NCBI GenBank assembly: GCA_963666865.1
Contig: OY763072.1
Location: forward strand, 3,906,001-3,970,000
DNA length: 64,000 nt
Source: Bin87 sp963666865
Lineage (GTDB): Bacteria > Chloroflexota > Dehalococcoidia > Lucifugimonadales > UBA3495
Direction: 5' to 3'
The notes below the pieces were generated by a model. That model saw nothing but the letters and a program-made list of their open reading frames with translations. It did no database searches and was not told where the DNA came from. Shown here piece after piece: positions 1 to 8,661 of this stretch; within the stretch, counting starts at the first letter, position 1, and each line of letters begins with the position of its first letter. A program made the translations under genes and the position numbers.

Positions 1-84
1 GGGTGAAAAGGGTTATGATGGTAGAGAGCCCGGGAAAACGCGCCATGTTCACCTTCACCTCATTGCGTGATGGGTTGGATTTTT

Positions 85-107
85 GGAATCGACAGCCGGT
101 CGATTCC
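85..107. repeat. Perfect 9-bp inverted repeat
   Basis: GGAATCGAC (85-93) and GTCGATTCC (99-107) form a perfect 9-bp stem with a 5-nt loop. It lies downstream (minus sense) of the solute-binding protein gene. No T-run follows on either strand, so it is not a standard intrinsic terminator. I see no convincing gene in bases 1-273. Confidence 0.5.
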
Positions 108-197
108 TTGCCGGACGGCACTTTACCACAAAACCACGCAATGGGACGCAATTCACCGTTCCATGATTCCCATACCAAAGCCCTGATGATCGGGACG

Positions 198-234
198 GGA
201 AACGTCCTCCCACATAAGTTGAGAGGACGTTTCC
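198..234 (-). terminator. Strong hairpin downstream of the solute-binding protein gene
   Basis: GGAAACGTCCTC (198-209) and GAGGACGTTTCC (223-234) are perfect reverse complements, giving a 12-bp stem and 13-nt loop. It sits about 40 nt past the stop of the minus-strand gene ending at 274. No U-tract follows, so it may protect the 3' end or be a Rho-type or non-canonical terminator. Confidence 0.45.
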
Positions 235-273
235 GCAGCGACGGACGGCAACGGCCGCCGGTTAGCGGCGCGC

Positions 274-2178
274 TTACTGCCGAGGCCGGATGTACTCGTA
301 ACCATTGATCTGGCGGACGTCGGTGGTGCGCACGTGATCGAGCCAGGGTTCGATGCGAGGACCCACGGGCCAAACGGCGTCAATGGTGTAGTAGTTGATG
401 TCGGTTAGCACGTGGTCGAACAGCCACTGTCCGATTTCACGCTCCAAGGCTTCCCGCTCCGCCGGGTCAACGGCGGCCTGGGCTTCCAGCATTTTGTCCT
501 CAGACCACTGGTGCTCCAGTCCACGGTTGAAGGGGTTGGCGCTGATGTAGCTGCCATATCCGGTGGCGGGGGTGGGCGGCGGGGTGCCGGCGTGGCAGGT
601 GGCGCCCTGGTAGGTGCGTCCCACCAGTTGAGGCCGCAGCGTCGTGTAGGGCACCCGCTGGAAGTCCACGTCCAATCCGATGTCGTGCCACATCTGGGCG
701 ATGGCCTCGCAGCCCTCGACCTCAGCCGGCGCGCCGCGTATTGAAGGTGTCAGGGTGATGCTGAACCCGTCCGGGTAGCCGGCTTCCGCCAGCAGTTCCC
801 GGGCGCGGTCCGGGTTGAACTCCCAGTCCCTTCCGTCCAGGTAGTGTTCGAAGCCGGAGTAGTTTCTCATGGACGTATCTATGTGACCGTAGCCCGACAG
901 AATGGTGTCAACCAGGCCCTGCCGGTCGATGGCGGTAATCATAGCCAGGCGGACCTTGCGGGCCGGTTCCCATTCCGGCGAGGTGAAGTCGTCGGTGGGA
1001 GAAACCCAAGGCAGTTCGGGGTCGTACCCCGGCCGGGTTTCCACGCCCTCAACGGGATACCAGTTGCCGTAGATGCGCAGGCCCATTTCGATGGCGTTGG
1101 GCACCGTCAGCAGCTTGGCGCCTTCCACTTCCAGGACGGCGGGGATGGTGTCAAAGGACATCAGGAAGGTATCCAGATTTCCGGTCTGAAAGCCGGCCAC
1201 ACGGGAGGCTTCCTCGGGAATCTCCCACATGATGAACTCGGCGAAGGCCGGAGTGTGGCGCCAGTGGTCGCGCACCGCTGACATCTTCCAGAACTCTCCG
1301 GTACGATGATCCGAGATTTCCCAGGGGCCGGTGGCAGCCATGTCCATGCTGGCGGCTTCGACGCCCAACTCGTCGGTTTGTTTCTTGCTGGCGATGAAGG
1401 TGGAACCGCCGCCCGGGGTCATAAACCATTGTCGGGCGATTACTTCCACAAATGGCTCGCCGGTGTGAACCTTGAAGGTATAGTCGTCGATGATCTCGGA
1501 ACCGGGGCGCTCTTCCCAGAAGTTAGCCAACTGGCCGGCCCGGGGGTGCTTGCTCAATCCCCATTGGCGCATGGACCAGACCACGTCTTCCGACGTCATC
1601 TCCCCGTATCCCTTGTGAAACTGGACGCCCTCGTTCAGCTCGAAGGTCCAGGTCAGGAAGTCCTCGGAGACTTCCCACGACTTGGCCAGGAGGCCACTGA
1701 CTTCGCGGTGGATGTCCTTCTGCAGCAACCCCTCGCCGATGGGGGCGGTGCCGTGGACGAAAATCTGCGGGTTGCCCAAATTGCTGGGGTGCAGGAAGAA
1801 GGGGCCCATCTCTTTGAGACCGGTGTTCAGGGTGCCCATGGGCTCCGCGGCCATGGTGCCGCTCCCGGAGGCGGCTGCTTGGGGCACGGCGGTAGGCGCG
1901 GCCTGGGCGGGAGCCGTTTGACCGGAAGTCTGGCCCGCAGCACCCGCCTGGGCGGGCGCCGACAGGGCAGGAGCCGACTGCACGGCAGCCGACGGCTCGG
2001 TAGGGGCGGGTTGCGCGGGCGCCGACTGCTGAGCAGCCGGCTGTTGTTGGGCGGCGGCGGGCTGCTGGGCCGGCGTTTCCGTTTCGCCGGCCGTGCCGCA
2101 TGCGATGATCGGGGTCAAAAGCAAGGTCGCGATCACCAAAGGAATTAAGCTTTGGCGGCTGATCTTGAACCAACTCAT
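274..2178 (-). CDS. ABC transporter substrate-binding lipoprotein, family 5 (peptide/nickel type)
   Basis: 634-aa exported solute-binding protein of the dipeptide/oligopeptide (SBP_bac_5) family, expected to deliver a peptide-like ligand to a membrane permease. The ATG at 2178 is preceded by AGGAGG at about 5-nt spacing; the in-frame upstream ATG at 2199 lacks this. A hydrophobic N-terminus ends in a lipobox (PIIAC), so it should be lipid-anchored outside the membrane. Next comes a roughly 90-residue Gln/Pro/Ala-rich linker, then the globular domain (SWEVSEDFLTWTFELNEGV and AARKVRLAMITAIDR-like segments are typical). Its permease and ATPase partners are not in the window. The ligand cannot be read from sequence. 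Confidence 0.9.
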   Translation of the reverse strand: MSWFKISRQSLIPLVIATLLLTPIIACGTAGETETPAQQPAAAQQQPAAQQSAPAQPAPTEPSAAVQSAPALSAPAQAGAAGQTSGQTAPAQAAPTAVPQAAASGSGTMAAEPMGTLNTGLKEMGPFFLHPSNLGNPQIFVHGTAPIGEGLLQKDIHREVSGLLAKSWEVSEDFLTWTFELNEGVQFHKGYGEMTSEDVVWSMRQWGLSKHPRAGQLANFWEERPGSEIIDDYTFKVHTGEPFVEVIARQWFMTPGGGSTFIASKKQTDELGVEAASMDMAATGPWEISDHRTGEFWKMSAVRDHWRHTPAFAEFIMWEIPEEASRVAGFQTGNLDTFLMSFDTIPAVLEVEGAKLLTVPNAIEMGLRIYGNWYPVEGVETRPGYDPELPWVSPTDDFTSPEWEPARKVRLAMITAIDRQGLVDTILSGYGHIDTSMRNYSGFEHYLDGRDWEFNPDRARELLAEAGYPDGFSITLTPSIRGAPAEVEGCEAIAQMWHDIGLDVDFQRVPYTTLRPQLVGRTYQGATCHAGTPPPTPATGYGSYISANPFNRGLEHQWSEDKMLEAQAAVDPAEREALEREIGQWLFDHVLTDINYYTIDAVWPVGPRIEPWLDHVRTTDVRQINGYEYIRPRQ

Positions 2179-2350
2179 CGGGCCACCTCCTGGCAGCATT
2201 GCGTTACGGAGAAACTGCTGACAACACCTGACGCTTGACGTATCGTAACCGACTGAATCGCTCTAGTTTCGCTGGAAATATCTCGGTCAACGCCGATATG
2301 TAAGTCGGTGGCATAGCCTATCCAACGATTTCCGCCATGTCAATATACGG

Positions 2351-2369
2351 AATAATAATTATCATTTTC
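2351..2369. promoter_or_regulatory. Fur-box-like operator in a 421-bp intergenic region
   Basis: The 19 bases AATAATAATTATCATTTTC match the classical Fur box (GATAATGATWATCATTATC) at 16 of 19 positions. It lies in the AT-rich gap (2179-2599) between the divergent solute-binding protein and LRR genes, about 170 bp and 230 bp from their starts. I see no gene in this gap. A TACACT (2394-2399) could be a -10 box for rightward transcription. Function is inferred from sequence match only. Confidence 0.35.
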
Positions 2370-2599
2370 CGCCATTATTTCTGTGAGTGATGCTACACTA
2401 TGCGCGTCGAGGCAGCTTCGGTTAGTCGGATGAGGTGACACGAAGGGCCAAGGAAGTCAGCAAAGTGGGTACCCATGAGTTGGAAACCGACGTTGACCCG
2501 GTTGCATTGGCCTGATCTTAATGTCTTATTGCCCACTATATGCTTGCATTTCCGTTGATGACTCTGACCCATGGTGGTCTTAGAACTGCTGGGGAGATT

Positions 2600-3793
2600 A
2601 TGAAATCCGTTGCGGTCAGACCGAGTGTCAAAAGACTCGCCGTGTTCGTGGTCCTCTGCGTGTTGGGGATGGCGCTGGCAGGGTTTGGCGTACAAGCCCA
2701 ATCATCCCAGCTGCCGTCACCTCAGCAGCAGAGTGCATTGGGCAATCCGACAAACCTACAGGCGACTCCGGCGGGAGCGGGGCAGGTGAACGTGACTTGG
2801 CAGCCCGCCCAGAACGCGGATTTTCATTATGTCTGGTCAGTGAAGCCCGATGGCAGCGGTGGGAAATGGAACCCAGCGGGCGCCACGGATGGCGCTATCA
2901 CCGTCACCGGACTTGAAGGTGGACAGCTCTACTGGTTTATCGCGCTGGCTGGCGAGCATGTGAATGGCGTGAGGCAGTGGTCTCAGTACAGCAACTGGGC
3001 TTCGGCGACGGTTGCTGCGGGCACTTCAGATGATCGCACTGTCCTGGTGGCGCTCTACAACGCCACGGGTGGCGCCAACTGGACGGACAACACCAACTGG
3101 CTCAGTACCTCGCCCATCGGCGAATGGCATGGTGTTACCACCGACGCCAGCGGTCGGGTCACTGAGCTCGATCTTCGCGACAACCAATTATCTGGACAGA
3201 TTCCACCTGCTCTGAGCAACCTGTCTGACCTAACATGGCTGGTTCTGAGCCGCAACCGTCTGACCGGCCAAATACCTTCCCAGTTGGGTAATCTCTCCAA
3301 CCTAGAAGTGTTGGCGCTCGGCGGCAACGAGCTTACGGGACCTATTCCGTCTTCCTTGAGTGGCCTCTCCAGGCTGGCCATCATGAACCTTTGGAGCAAC
3401 CAGTTAAGCGGTTCAGTTCCCTCTTGGCTGGGCAACTTGGCAAATTTGGAGTCGATACATCTCGCTGATAACCAGTTGACCGGACAGATCCCGCCTTCCT
3501 TGGGGAATCTTGCCCATCTCACCAGACTGCGCCTTCAGGAAAATCAGCTCAATGGCGCTATACCATCCCAGCTGGGTAACTTGTCCGAGCTGGAACGCTT
3601 GGAACTCCACGACAACCAGTTGAGCGGACGGGTGCCGGCTACACTGGGCAACCTGTCCAGTTTGGAACGATTAGATCTGCGCGACAATGAGTTGACCGGC
3701 GCAATACCAGCACAGCTTGGCAACCTTCCCAACCTGACGCTCCTAAACCTTGGAGACAATGAACTAACCGGGCCTATACCGTCCCAGTTGTAG
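2600..3793 (+). CDS. Exported fibronectin-III/leucine-rich-repeat protein, N-terminal part (ends at in-frame UAG)
   Basis: 397-aa product. The ATG at 2600 follows GGGGAG at good spacing. Layout: signal peptide (about 1-33, ending near VQA), fibronectin type III-like domain (about 49-138), LRR N-terminal cap (about 142-188, with ALYNATGGANWT), then 24-residue plant-type repeats (LxxLxLxxNxLTGxIPxxLGNL). Translation stops at TAG 3791-3793, but the repeat frame continues without a break to 5140. The duplicated copy 720 bp downstream has CAG at the same codon (4511-4513), so a single C-to-T change made the stop. Likely a surface or secreted binding protein. A full-length paralogue lies at 38660-40483. 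Confidence 0.8.
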   Translation: MKSVAVRPSVKRLAVFVVLCVLGMALAGFGVQAQSSQLPSPQQQSALGNPTNLQATPAGAGQVNVTWQPAQNADFHYVWSVKPDGSGGKWNPAGATDGAITVTGLEGGQLYWFIALAGEHVNGVRQWSQYSNWASATVAAGTSDDRTVLVALYNATGGANWTDNTNWLSTSPIGEWHGVTTDASGRVTELDLRDNQLSGQIPPALSNLSDLTWLVLSRNRLTGQIPSQLGNLSNLEVLALGGNELTGPIPSSLSGLSRLAIMNLWSNQLSGSVPSWLGNLANLESIHLADNQLTGQIPPSLGNLAHLTRLRLQENQLNGAIPSQLGNLSELERLELHDNQLSGRVPATLGNLSSLERLDLRDNELTGAIPAQLGNLPNLTLLNLGDNELTGPIPSQL

Positions 3794-4800
3794 AACCTCA
3801 GCAACTTGAAGGGAATGTACCTGTGGGGTAATCAATTGACCGGTGCTGTTCCGACTTGGCTGGGCAACCTTTCCGACTTAGAACGGTTGGGCCTCAGCAG
3901 AAACCAACTGACCGGGACGATCCCAACTTCGCTCGGTAACCTCACTAACCTGCAGTTACTCACCCTCGGCGACAATGAGCTGACCGGTGCCATTCCTTCG
4001 GAATTGCAGAACCTCAACAGTTTGGAGGAGTTACGCCTGTGGGATAACCAGTTGACCGGCACCGTTCCCTCATGGCTGGGCAACCTCTCTGACCTGACGC
4101 AGCTAAATCTGGGTGGCAATGAACTAACCGGGTCTATACCAACGCAGTTGCAGAACCTCAGCGAACTGGAGGAGTTGTACCTGTATGGGAATAACCTAAC
4201 CGGTACCGTACCAACGTGGCTGGGCAACTTAGCAAATTTGGAGACGATACATCTCGCTGATAACCAGTTGACCGGACAGATTCCGCCTTCCTTGGGGAAT
4301 CTTGCCCATCTCACCAGACTGCGCCTTCAGAAAAACCAGCTCAATGGCGCTATACCATCCCAGCTGGGTAACTTGTCCGAGCTGGAACGCTTGGAACTCC
4401 ACGGCAACCAGTTGACCGGTCCTATACCGTCACAGCTGGGGAGCCTATACGGCCTGACGCTCCTAAGTCTTGGAGACAATGAACTAACCGGGCCTATACC
4501 GTCCCAGTTGCAGAACCTCAGGAATCTGAAGGAATTGTACCTGTGGGACAATCAATTAACCGGTGCTGTTCCGACCTGGCTGGGCAATCTTTCCGACTTG
4601 GAACGGTTGGTACTCAGTAGCAATCAGTTGACCGGGACGATCCCAACTTCGCTCGGGAACCTCACTAACCTGACGTATCTCACCCTCGGCGGCAATGAGC
4701 TGACCGGGGCCATTCCTTCGCAATTGCAGAACCTCAATAATTTGGAGGAGTTGCGCTTGTGGGGGAACCAGTTGACCGGGACCGTTCCCACGTGGCTCGG
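3731..4800 (+). repeat. Internal duplication within the LRR gene (720-bp offset)
   Basis: The block 3731-4080 is nearly identical to 4451-4800 (offset 720 bp, ten 24-codon repeats). A second near-identical pair, 3431-3621 and 4223-4413, has an offset of 792 bp (eleven repeats). The offsets are whole multiples of the 72-bp unit, which indicates recent in-frame expansion by recombination. Confidence 0.85.
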
Positions 4801-5140
4801 CAGCATGACTAGCTTGCAGGTGGTCCATCTCCATAGCAATGAATTGACGGGAACCATACCGAATCAACTGGGCAACCTGTCCAACCTGCAAAGCCTGGCG
4901 TTGAGCCGGAACCAATTGACCGGTTCGATACCGTCATCCTTGGGGAATCTCTCCAATCTGGAGCGGCTATGGCTCTACGACAATCAGCTGACCGGCCAGA
5001 TACCCGCTTCGTTCAGCAATCTCACCAATCTCACAGTCCTGGAATTGGCGGGATCCAATCAACTCAGCGGGTGTGTACCGGCCGGCCTGATCGACGTGGC
5101 GGAAAATGACCTGGCAGACCTGGGATTGCCGGGCTGCTAG
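3794..5140 (+). pseudogene. LRR protein, C-terminal part cut off by UAG
   Basis: Same reading frame as 2600-3793 and continuing the same 24-residue LRR ladder for about 448 codons, to a C-terminal cap ending in DLGLPGC. That ending resembles the DELDLPNC end of the second LRR gene in the window. The first possible start codons (TTG 3806, ATG 3815) lie inside a repeat and have no ribosome-binding site, so this is not an independent gene. Without stop-codon readthrough this part is not made. With readthrough the full protein would be about 846 residues. Sequencing error is a third explanation. Confidence 0.75.
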
Positions 5141-5155
5141 GGTGCGCAGGGTCGG

Positions 5156-5704
5156 TCAGTAAGTCAGCGCGTCCGCCGTGCCTTCGGGCAGCTCTACGGC
5201 CAGGGCCTGCAGGGTGTGGGCGAGGCCGTGGTAGTAGGCGACGACCACCAGCAGGTCAACGATGCCGGCGTCGCCGATGATGCCCCGGAGGGCTTCAAAA
5301 CTGGCGTCGGAGACGCGGTGCTGGCGCAATAGCTCGATCACGAAACCGGACACGGCGGCGTCATCACCAGACAGCCCATTGGGGGCGCGGTACTCGTGTA
5401 TGGCGGCGATGTCAGCGTCGGTGAGGCCGGCGTTGCGGGCAGCAGGCTGATTGACCGTCCACACGTAATGACCGCAGGCTTCTCGCGCCGCCGTCAGCAC
5501 GGCGACGGCTTTCACGCGCGGCGGCAGCGGAGTTTCAAAACGGACGTAGCCGCCCAGGTGGGCGAAGTTGCCGGCCGCCTGGGGGTTGTTGAGGATGGCG
5601 GCGTAGTTGCGCTGCACGCCGCCGCGAGAGGATTCGATCTCGTCCCAAACCGCCTGTCCGGCGGCGTCCATGCTGTCTCTGGTGGCGAAGGGTACGCGGG
5701 CCAT
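5156..5704 (-). CDS. Carboxymuconolactone decarboxylase / AhpD-fold protein
   Basis: 182-aa cytoplasmic protein of the carboxymuconolactone decarboxylase (AhpD-like, all-helical) superfamily. The chosen ATG at 5704 follows AGGAG at 6 nt; a longer frame upstream has no such site. The signature helix (KAVAVLTAAREACGHYVWTV) has only one cysteine, not the CxxC of peroxidase-active AhpD, and has Asn where many relatives have His. Redox activity is therefore doubtful and the substrate is unknown. It lies 34 nt downstream of the coiled-coil gene on the same strand and may be co-transcribed with it. Confidence 0.75.
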   Translation of the reverse strand: MARVPFATRDSMDAAGQAVWDEIESSRGGVQRNYAAILNNPQAAGNFAHLGGYVRFETPLPPRVKAVAVLTAAREACGHYVWTVNQPAARNAGLTDADIAAIHEYRAPNGLSGDDAAVSGFVIELLRQHRVSDASFEALRGIIGDAGIVDLLVVVAYYHGLAHTLQALAVELPEGTADALTY

Positions 5705-5738
5705 GGTGTCGCTCCTGAATCGGACTGTTCTCGATTGA

Positions 5739-6239
5739 CTAGCTGAAAATACTCGCAATGATGACCGCGATTGACAGCGTTCCTACAATGCCGAGCACGG
5801 CGAGCATCAGATTGGTGACGCGGTCCGCCACACGGTCGGTGCGAGCCTCCACCGTACCTAGCCGAGCATTGACTTCCCGGGCGTGTTCTCGCTGGCTTTC
5901 TTCCATCTTGTCAAAGCGGGCGTTGACTTCCCGTTCCATCTTGTCAAAGCGGGCGTTGACTTCCCGTTCCGCCTTGTCAAAGCGGGCGTTGACTTCCCGT
6001 TCCATCTTGTCAAAGCGAGCGTTGACTTCCCGTTCCGCCTTGTCAAAGCGGGCGTTGATTTCCCGCCGGTGCTCTCGCTGGTCTTCCTCGATTTTGTCAA
6101 AGCGAGTGTTGATCTCCCGCCGGTGCTCCCGTTGCTCCTCAATGAACAACGTCATTGTGACTTCCAGAGCGCTCATACGGTTTTCAATACCGGCAAGTCG
6201 TTCTTCTATTCCGACGGGCGTTGCTGCTTGTGTTGTCAT
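5739..6239 (-). CDS. Coiled-coil protein with C-terminal membrane anchor
   Basis: 166-aa protein of unknown function. Residues about 40-115 consist of 11-residue units of the type REVNARFDKME, a hendecad coiled coil that should form a long parallel stalk. The last 25-30 residues (LMLAVLGIVGTLSIAVIIA) form one transmembrane helix. It would be a tail-anchored, probably oligomeric membrane protein. The repeat is also near-exact at DNA level (see 5908-6072), so length variation between strains is likely. The site before the ATG is weak (GAGG at 8 nt). Confidence 0.65.
   Translation of the reverse strand: MTTQAATPVGIEERLAGIENRMSALEVTMTLFIEEQREHRREINTRFDKIEEDQREHRREINARFDKAEREVNARFDKMEREVNARFDKAEREVNARFDKMEREVNARFDKMEESQREHAREVNARLGTVEARTDRVADRVTNLMLAVLGIVGTLSIAVIIASIFS
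5908..6072 (-). repeat. 33-bp tandem repeat, five units, coding
   Basis: Units begin at 5908, 5941, 5974, 6007 and 6040, each starting TTGTCAAAGCG on the plus strand. They differ mainly by an alternating CAT/GCC triplet. Each unit encodes one 11-residue coiled-coil turn. A diverged sixth copy follows near 6092. Confidence 0.9.
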
Positions 6240-6259
6240 AGCTTTGCCTCAGTATGGAG

Positions 6260-6288
6260 GCCGGCGGCAGTTTGATACTGCCGCCGGC
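6260..6288 (-). terminator. 12-bp perfect hairpin between two minus-strand genes
   Basis: GCCGGCGGCAGT (6260-6271) pairs perfectly with ACTGCCGCCGGC (6277-6288) around a 5-nt loop. It lies 27 nt after the stop of the molybdopterin subunit gene and 20 nt before the coiled-coil gene start. No U-run follows, so it may be a weak terminator or mRNA stabiliser. Confidence 0.5.
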
Positions 6289-6314
6289 ACTTATCACCCC
6301 GCCGTAGCGACGAT

Positions 6315-8579
6315 CTAGCCGCCGTTCTTTTCCCAGAGTTCTTCCAGGATGGCGCCCGGAGACATGGGCAGGTTGTCCATGCGGAGGCCGATGGCATCGT
6401 GGATGGCGTTGGCGATGGCGGCCATGGGCGGGACGATAGGCACTTCGCCGACGCCGCGCACGCCGTAGGGATGGCCGGGGTTGGCCTTCTCCACGATGAC
6501 GGTGTCGATCATGGGCAGGTCAAGGCTGGTGGGCATCCGATAGTCCAGGAAGCTGGAGTTGACCATGTCGCCAGCGTCGTTCATGTAATACTCTTCGTTG
6601 AGCGCCCAGCCGATGCCCTGGACGGCGCCGCCCTGCATCTGGCCTTCCACGTAGCTGGGGTGGATGGCTTTGCCAGCGTCTTGCACAACGGTGTACCGGA
6701 GGACATCCACCTTGCCGGTGTCGGTGTCAACCTCCACGTCCACCAGGTGGGTGCCGAAGGCGCCGCCTTCACCGCCGGGGCTCACGCTTACCTGGGCGGA
6801 AATCGGCCCGCCGGTCCGCGCCAGTTGCGAGGCGAGTTCCTTGAAGGACATCTGAAGGTCCTCATCGGAGTTGTGCTTGAAGATGCCGTCGGCGAGGTCA
6901 ATCTCGTCGGCGTCCTTTTCCCAGATCTGGCCGGCGCGGTCGATCATCTTCCGCTTGATTTCCTGGGCGCATTCGTAGGCGGCCCATCCGGTGGCGAATG
7001 TGGTGCGGCTGCCGCCGGTCAGGAAGGTGTAGCCGACGGAGTCGGTGTCTCCCACGCTGGGCCGCACGTCTTCGGCCGGTATTCCCAGGACCTCGGCGGC
7101 CTGCATGGCGATGGACGCGCGGGAGCCGCCGATGTCGGTGGAACCCTCCACCAGGCCGATGGTGCCGTCGGCGTTGACGCTGATGCTCGCGCTGGACGCC
7201 AGGCCAATATTCATCCAGTAGCCGCTGGCCACCCCGCGACCGCGGTTGGGCCCGGACAGTTCCGACTTATAGTGATCGGTGTCTTTGGCTGCCTCAAGGG
7301 TTTCGACGTTGCCGATCACGCGGAACTGTGGCCCGTCCACCCGGCGACTGCCCTCCTTGCTGGCGTTCTTCAGGCGGAACTCCAGCGGGTCCATGCCACA
7401 CTTGGCGGCCAGCTCGTCCACGACCTGCTCGCCGCCGAAGGCGGAAATCGGGGCGCCCGGAGCACGGTAGGCGAAGGATCGCGGCTTGTTGGTGACCACG
7501 TCGTAGCCCTCAACCCGCTGATTGGCCAGGTCGTAGGGCGCGAACACGCACTGGGCTCCGGCGGTCACGGGTGAAGAGCCAGGGAATGCGCCGGCTTCGT
7601 AGATGAGGACCGCGTCGGCGGCGACCAGCGTGCCGTCGCTCTTGGCGCCCATCTTGATCTTGACATATGCGCCGGCGGTGGGGCCGGTGGCCTCAAAGGT
7701 ATCGGTGCGGCTCATCTGCATCTTGACCGGCCGGCCGGTCTTTTTTGAGAGAAGCGCAGCCACCGGCTCCAGGTAGATCGGAATCTTGCCGCCGAAGCCG
7801 CCGCCGATCTCCATGGGCACGACTTTGATCTGGGATACCGGCAGTTCGAGCACGCCGGCCAACGCGTCCCGGGCCACGAAGGCGCCCTGAGTGCTGGTCC
7901 AGACCGTCAGGTACCCATCTTCGTTCCAAAGCGCGGAGGCGTTCTGCGGCTCGATGTACCCCTGGTGCACGGTGCGGGTGTTGAATTCGCGCTCGATGAC
8001 GAAATCGGCTTCCTCGAACGCCTTTTCCACGTCACCCTGCTCGTACACGAAGCGGCTGGAGACGTTGCTGTGCTTGTCGGTCTCTTCGCCAAGCTCGGTG
8101 GTGGTGAGATCCTCGTGGATCAACTCGGCGTCGTCCTTCATGGCGTCCAGGACGTTGGTGCTGGGCCGAAGCGCCTCGTACTCCACCTTGATGAGCGCCA
8201 AGGCTTCCTCGGCGACGTGCGCCGAGTCGGCGGCGACACCGGCGATGGGGTGCCCGCGAAACAGAGCTTTCGATCCGGCCAGGATGTTATCGCTGGCGGC
8301 CCGAGCCGACAGTGGCGGATTGTCCTTGGCGGCGATGGGCAGGTCGGCGCCGGTTACCACGGCGCGCACTCCGGGCAACGCCTCAGCAGCCGAGGTGTCG
8401 ATGGACTTGATGCGAGCGTGAGCGTGGGGACTTCTCAGCACCTTGCCGAAAAGCATCCCGCTCATCTCAAAGTCGGCGCCGTATTTGGCGCGCCCGGTAA
8501 CCTTGTCGGATCCGTCGTGGCGGATGGGCCGCGTACCCACGACCTGATAGTTGGTGTTGGAGAGCACGATGTTAGTCAT
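6315..8579 (-). CDS. Xanthine dehydrogenase-family molybdopterin-binding subunit
   Basis: 754-aa large subunit of the xanthine/aldehyde oxidoreductase family, which hydroxylates aldehydes or heterocycles at a Mo-cytosine-dinucleotide centre. Visible family signatures: GGGFGGK near residue 260, AYRAPG near 365, and the C-terminal GVGEVPIVPP, whose Glu is the catalytic base in the family. The start at 8579 follows GAGAGG. No [2Fe-2S] small subunit or FAD medium subunit lies beside it, so it must borrow them from elsewhere or form a different complex. A close paralogue of the same layout is at 36210-38558. Substrate is unknown. Confidence 0.88.
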   Translation of the reverse strand: MTNIVLSNTNYQVVGTRPIRHDGSDKVTGRAKYGADFEMSGMLFGKVLRSPHAHARIKSIDTSAAEALPGVRAVVTGADLPIAAKDNPPLSARAASDNILAGSKALFRGHPIAGVAADSAHVAEEALALIKVEYEALRPSTNVLDAMKDDAELIHEDLTTTELGEETDKHSNVSSRFVYEQGDVEKAFEEADFVIEREFNTRTVHQGYIEPQNASALWNEDGYLTVWTSTQGAFVARDALAGVLELPVSQIKVVPMEIGGGFGGKIPIYLEPVAALLSKKTGRPVKMQMSRTDTFEATGPTAGAYVKIKMGAKSDGTLVAADAVLIYEAGAFPGSSPVTAGAQCVFAPYDLANQRVEGYDVVTNKPRSFAYRAPGAPISAFGGEQVVDELAAKCGMDPLEFRLKNASKEGSRRVDGPQFRVIGNVETLEAAKDTDHYKSELSGPNRGRGVASGYWMNIGLASSASISVNADGTIGLVEGSTDIGGSRASIAMQAAEVLGIPAEDVRPSVGDTDSVGYTFLTGGSRTTFATGWAAYECAQEIKRKMIDRAGQIWEKDADEIDLADGIFKHNSDEDLQMSFKELASQLARTGGPISAQVSVSPGGEGGAFGTHLVDVEVDTDTGKVDVLRYTVVQDAGKAIHPSYVEGQMQGGAVQGIGWALNEEYYMNDAGDMVNSSFLDYRMPTSLDLPMIDTVIVEKANPGHPYGVRGVGEVPIVPPMAAIANAIHDAIGLRMDNLPMSPGAILEELWEKNGG

Positions 8580-8651
8580 AAATTGCCTCTCTACAGGTAA
8601 TGCTTGGGGCCGATTTTAGCACAGCGGCGGCGTGCGCCCCAACCTGGGTTG

Positions 8652-8661
8652 ATATAATCAC
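8652..8661. repeat. Left target-site duplication of the ISAs1 element
   Basis: ATATAATCAC is repeated immediately after the element at 9850-9859. Ten base pairs fits the 8-10 bp duplications of the ISAs1 family. The exact copies imply recent insertion. Confidence 0.85.

Noticed and set aside
3..308. 101-codon open frame at the left edge
   Set aside because: No ribosome site, no recognisable domain, and it crosses two strong hairpins and the end of the solute-binding protein gene.
1306..2148. 280-codon plus-strand frame opposite the solute-binding protein
   Set aside because: Antisense shadow of the Ala/Pro/Gln-rich linker, typical in GC-rich DNA; low-complexity Gly/Arg/Leu translation.
3794..5140. 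Independent second LRR gene
   Set aside because: No start codon with a ribosome site; the frame and repeat phase continue from the upstream part across a UAG.
5908..6072. CRISPR array
   Set aside because: The 33-bp units are contiguous, with no spacers, and encode coiled-coil residues in frame.
6399..7574. 391-codon plus-strand frame opposite the molybdopterin subunit
   Set aside because: Mirror frame of a well-supported gene; no domain or start signal.
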